Source: Eutreptiella sp. 'Long Island Sound 2002'
Lineage: Eukaryota > Euglenozoa > Euglenophyceae > Eutreptiales > Eutreptiaceae
Direction: 5' to 3'
Length of the DNA stretch: 64,000 nt
Assembly: GCA_964036045.1 (NCBI GenBank)
Contig: OZ038388.1
Span: 30,091,759-30,155,758 of the forward strand
Shown: one piece after another, positions 63,253 to 64,000 of the stretch
How positions within the stretch are numbered: the stretch's first letter is position 1
Layout of the letters: each line of letters opens with the position of its first letter
Translations under genes and position numbers: made by a program
The notes under the pieces: model-generated
The model's input: the letters and a program-made list of their open reading frames with translations, nothing else
Databases searched by the model: none
Told to the model about the DNA's origin: nothing

Positions 63253-64000
63253 TCAGGCAATGGGGGGAATGCTGACTTCATCCCATTCGATCTCCATTTG
63301 TGATAGCCGCATCCCCGTCGGAGCCCTATACAGGGGAGCTCGGTCTTGCAGTGGCCAGGGTCTTGGATCGGTTGCAGCACTGGGCACAGGGAGCGACATC
63401 GATGCCCGCAGTGTAAAAGGCCCCACAGGACCTGAAGACAAGCGGTCCAAGAACAGAGAGCGCTTGAATGGGAAATGCCAGGCAACCTCAAAGGGGTAAG
63501 CGCGCAATACGGCCTCGTCACAAGGGCTAAGAGAAGTGCGCTGACAGTCCAAGAGCGTTTCGAAGTAATCGACGTAGTCGCGGGGGTTGTGCTCACGTTC
63601 GTGATGGTAGTGTGCCGCCCGCTGCGCATGGGCGTTGAAGAGGTCCCACGCGATGCCGCAGATCAGGCACTGGGCATTGGCTGCGGATAGCCCTGTCTGG
63701 TGCTCCACTAAGTGCGTTGCCAGGCACACCGCGAAAGCCAGAAGTCCACACATGATAATCAGTGCAACACCAACGTACCATGCTGTGGGGGCGTAGCACA
63801 GCGGCAGACCACCCCGTGGAGCAGACCCTGGTCCACTGCTGTGAGAGGTGCCATCCCAGGTCCCACTGACGGGAGCGCCTTGACACACCGCGTCCCACAC
63901 TACCGTGTACAAGTAGGTGACGGCGATGAGTGACAGGACGCCCGCGGTGATGGCCCGGCGCTGGCGGCACACGGCTGCTCCGAGGGCACCGCCCATGGGC
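63253..64000 (-). CDS. 3' part of a gene for a membrane protein, open at the right edge
   Basis: A frame of at least 247 codons ending in TGA at 63253, with no stop before the window edge. The first in-frame ATG in view is at 63996 but may be internal. Two hydrophobic segments, about residues 14-36 (AITAGVLSLIAVTYLYTVVW) and 74-95 (WYVGVALIIMCGLLAFAVCL), flank a short loop with Cys and Gly/Ser. The following cytoplasm-like region has CLICGIAW, a His-rich HYHHEREHNP and ends WDEVSIPPIA. I do not recognise the family. Clean frame, few repeats and biased composition argue for a real host gene. Confidence 0.6.
   Translation of the reverse strand, partial: PMGGALGAAVCRQRRAITAGVLSLIAVTYLYTVVWDAVCQGAPVSGTWDGTSHSSGPGSAPRGGLPLCYAPTAWYVGVALIIMCGLLAFAVCLATHLVEHQTGLSAANAQCLICGIAWDLFNAHAQRAAHYHHEREHNPRDYVDYFETLLDCQRTSLSPCDEAVLRAYPFEVAWHFPFKRSLFLDRLSSGPVGPFTLRASMSLPVPSAATDPRPWPLQDRAPLYRAPTGMRLSQMEIEWDEVSIPPIA

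Overview
This window looks like a repeat-rich nuclear segment of a microbial or algal eukaryote. The evidence is spliceosomal introns with GT..AG ends, 5'-truncated LINE retrotransposons, hAT-like elements with 8-bp target duplications, tRNA-derived repeats, long G/C and (AC)n tracts, and a satellite array. There is no bacterial gene organisation. A Ser/Pro-rich secreted linker and moderate-to-high GC would fit an alga, but I cannot name the organism from sequence alone.

Layout: (1) 1-5870 is an array of an 85-bp satellite that runs off the left edge. An AT-rich foldback patch (about 5872-5995) closes it. (2) 6.0-12.8 kb is mostly unassigned DNA. It contains a composite hAT-like insertion (10189-12114) that has grown internally by tandem duplication. 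(3) 12829-13551 (-) encodes an intact 240-aa histidine-phosphatase-superfamily protein. (4) 13.7-25.8 kb is a head-to-tail stack of minus-strand LINE fragments of two families (B1, A1, A2, B2), each separated by an (AC)n tract. B2 carries the reverse transcriptase and is split by an 809-bp hAT-like insertion. (5) 25.8-29.9 kb holds a diverged relative of family A (D), an RNase H remnant and a 496-bp hAT-like element. (6) 33247-44244 (-) is the main host gene. Four exons join in frame to give a 653-aa secreted, single-pass membrane protein with a YHYH-type domain. Its 4.9-kb intron 2 holds a second LINE stack (B3, A3, A4, B4). (7) 48.2-57 kb holds more degenerate retroelements: a plus-strand RT/zinc finger/RNase H element (E) whose RNase H domain is split by an inversion, and a minus-strand RNase H/zinc-finger fragment (F). 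(8) 57.8-62.6 kb has tRNA-like inverted repeats and a duplicated region of about 1.1 kb. (9) 63253 to the right edge (-) is the 3' part of a gene for a membrane protein.

Only three loci look like host protein genes: the histidine phosphatase, the YHYH membrane protein and the right-edge membrane protein. Most of the rest is mobile DNA. The strongest observations are the split YHYH gene, the repeated LINE/(AC)n/LINE architecture (two copies nearly identical, so recently active), and three separate insertions whose 8-bp target duplications can be read directly.
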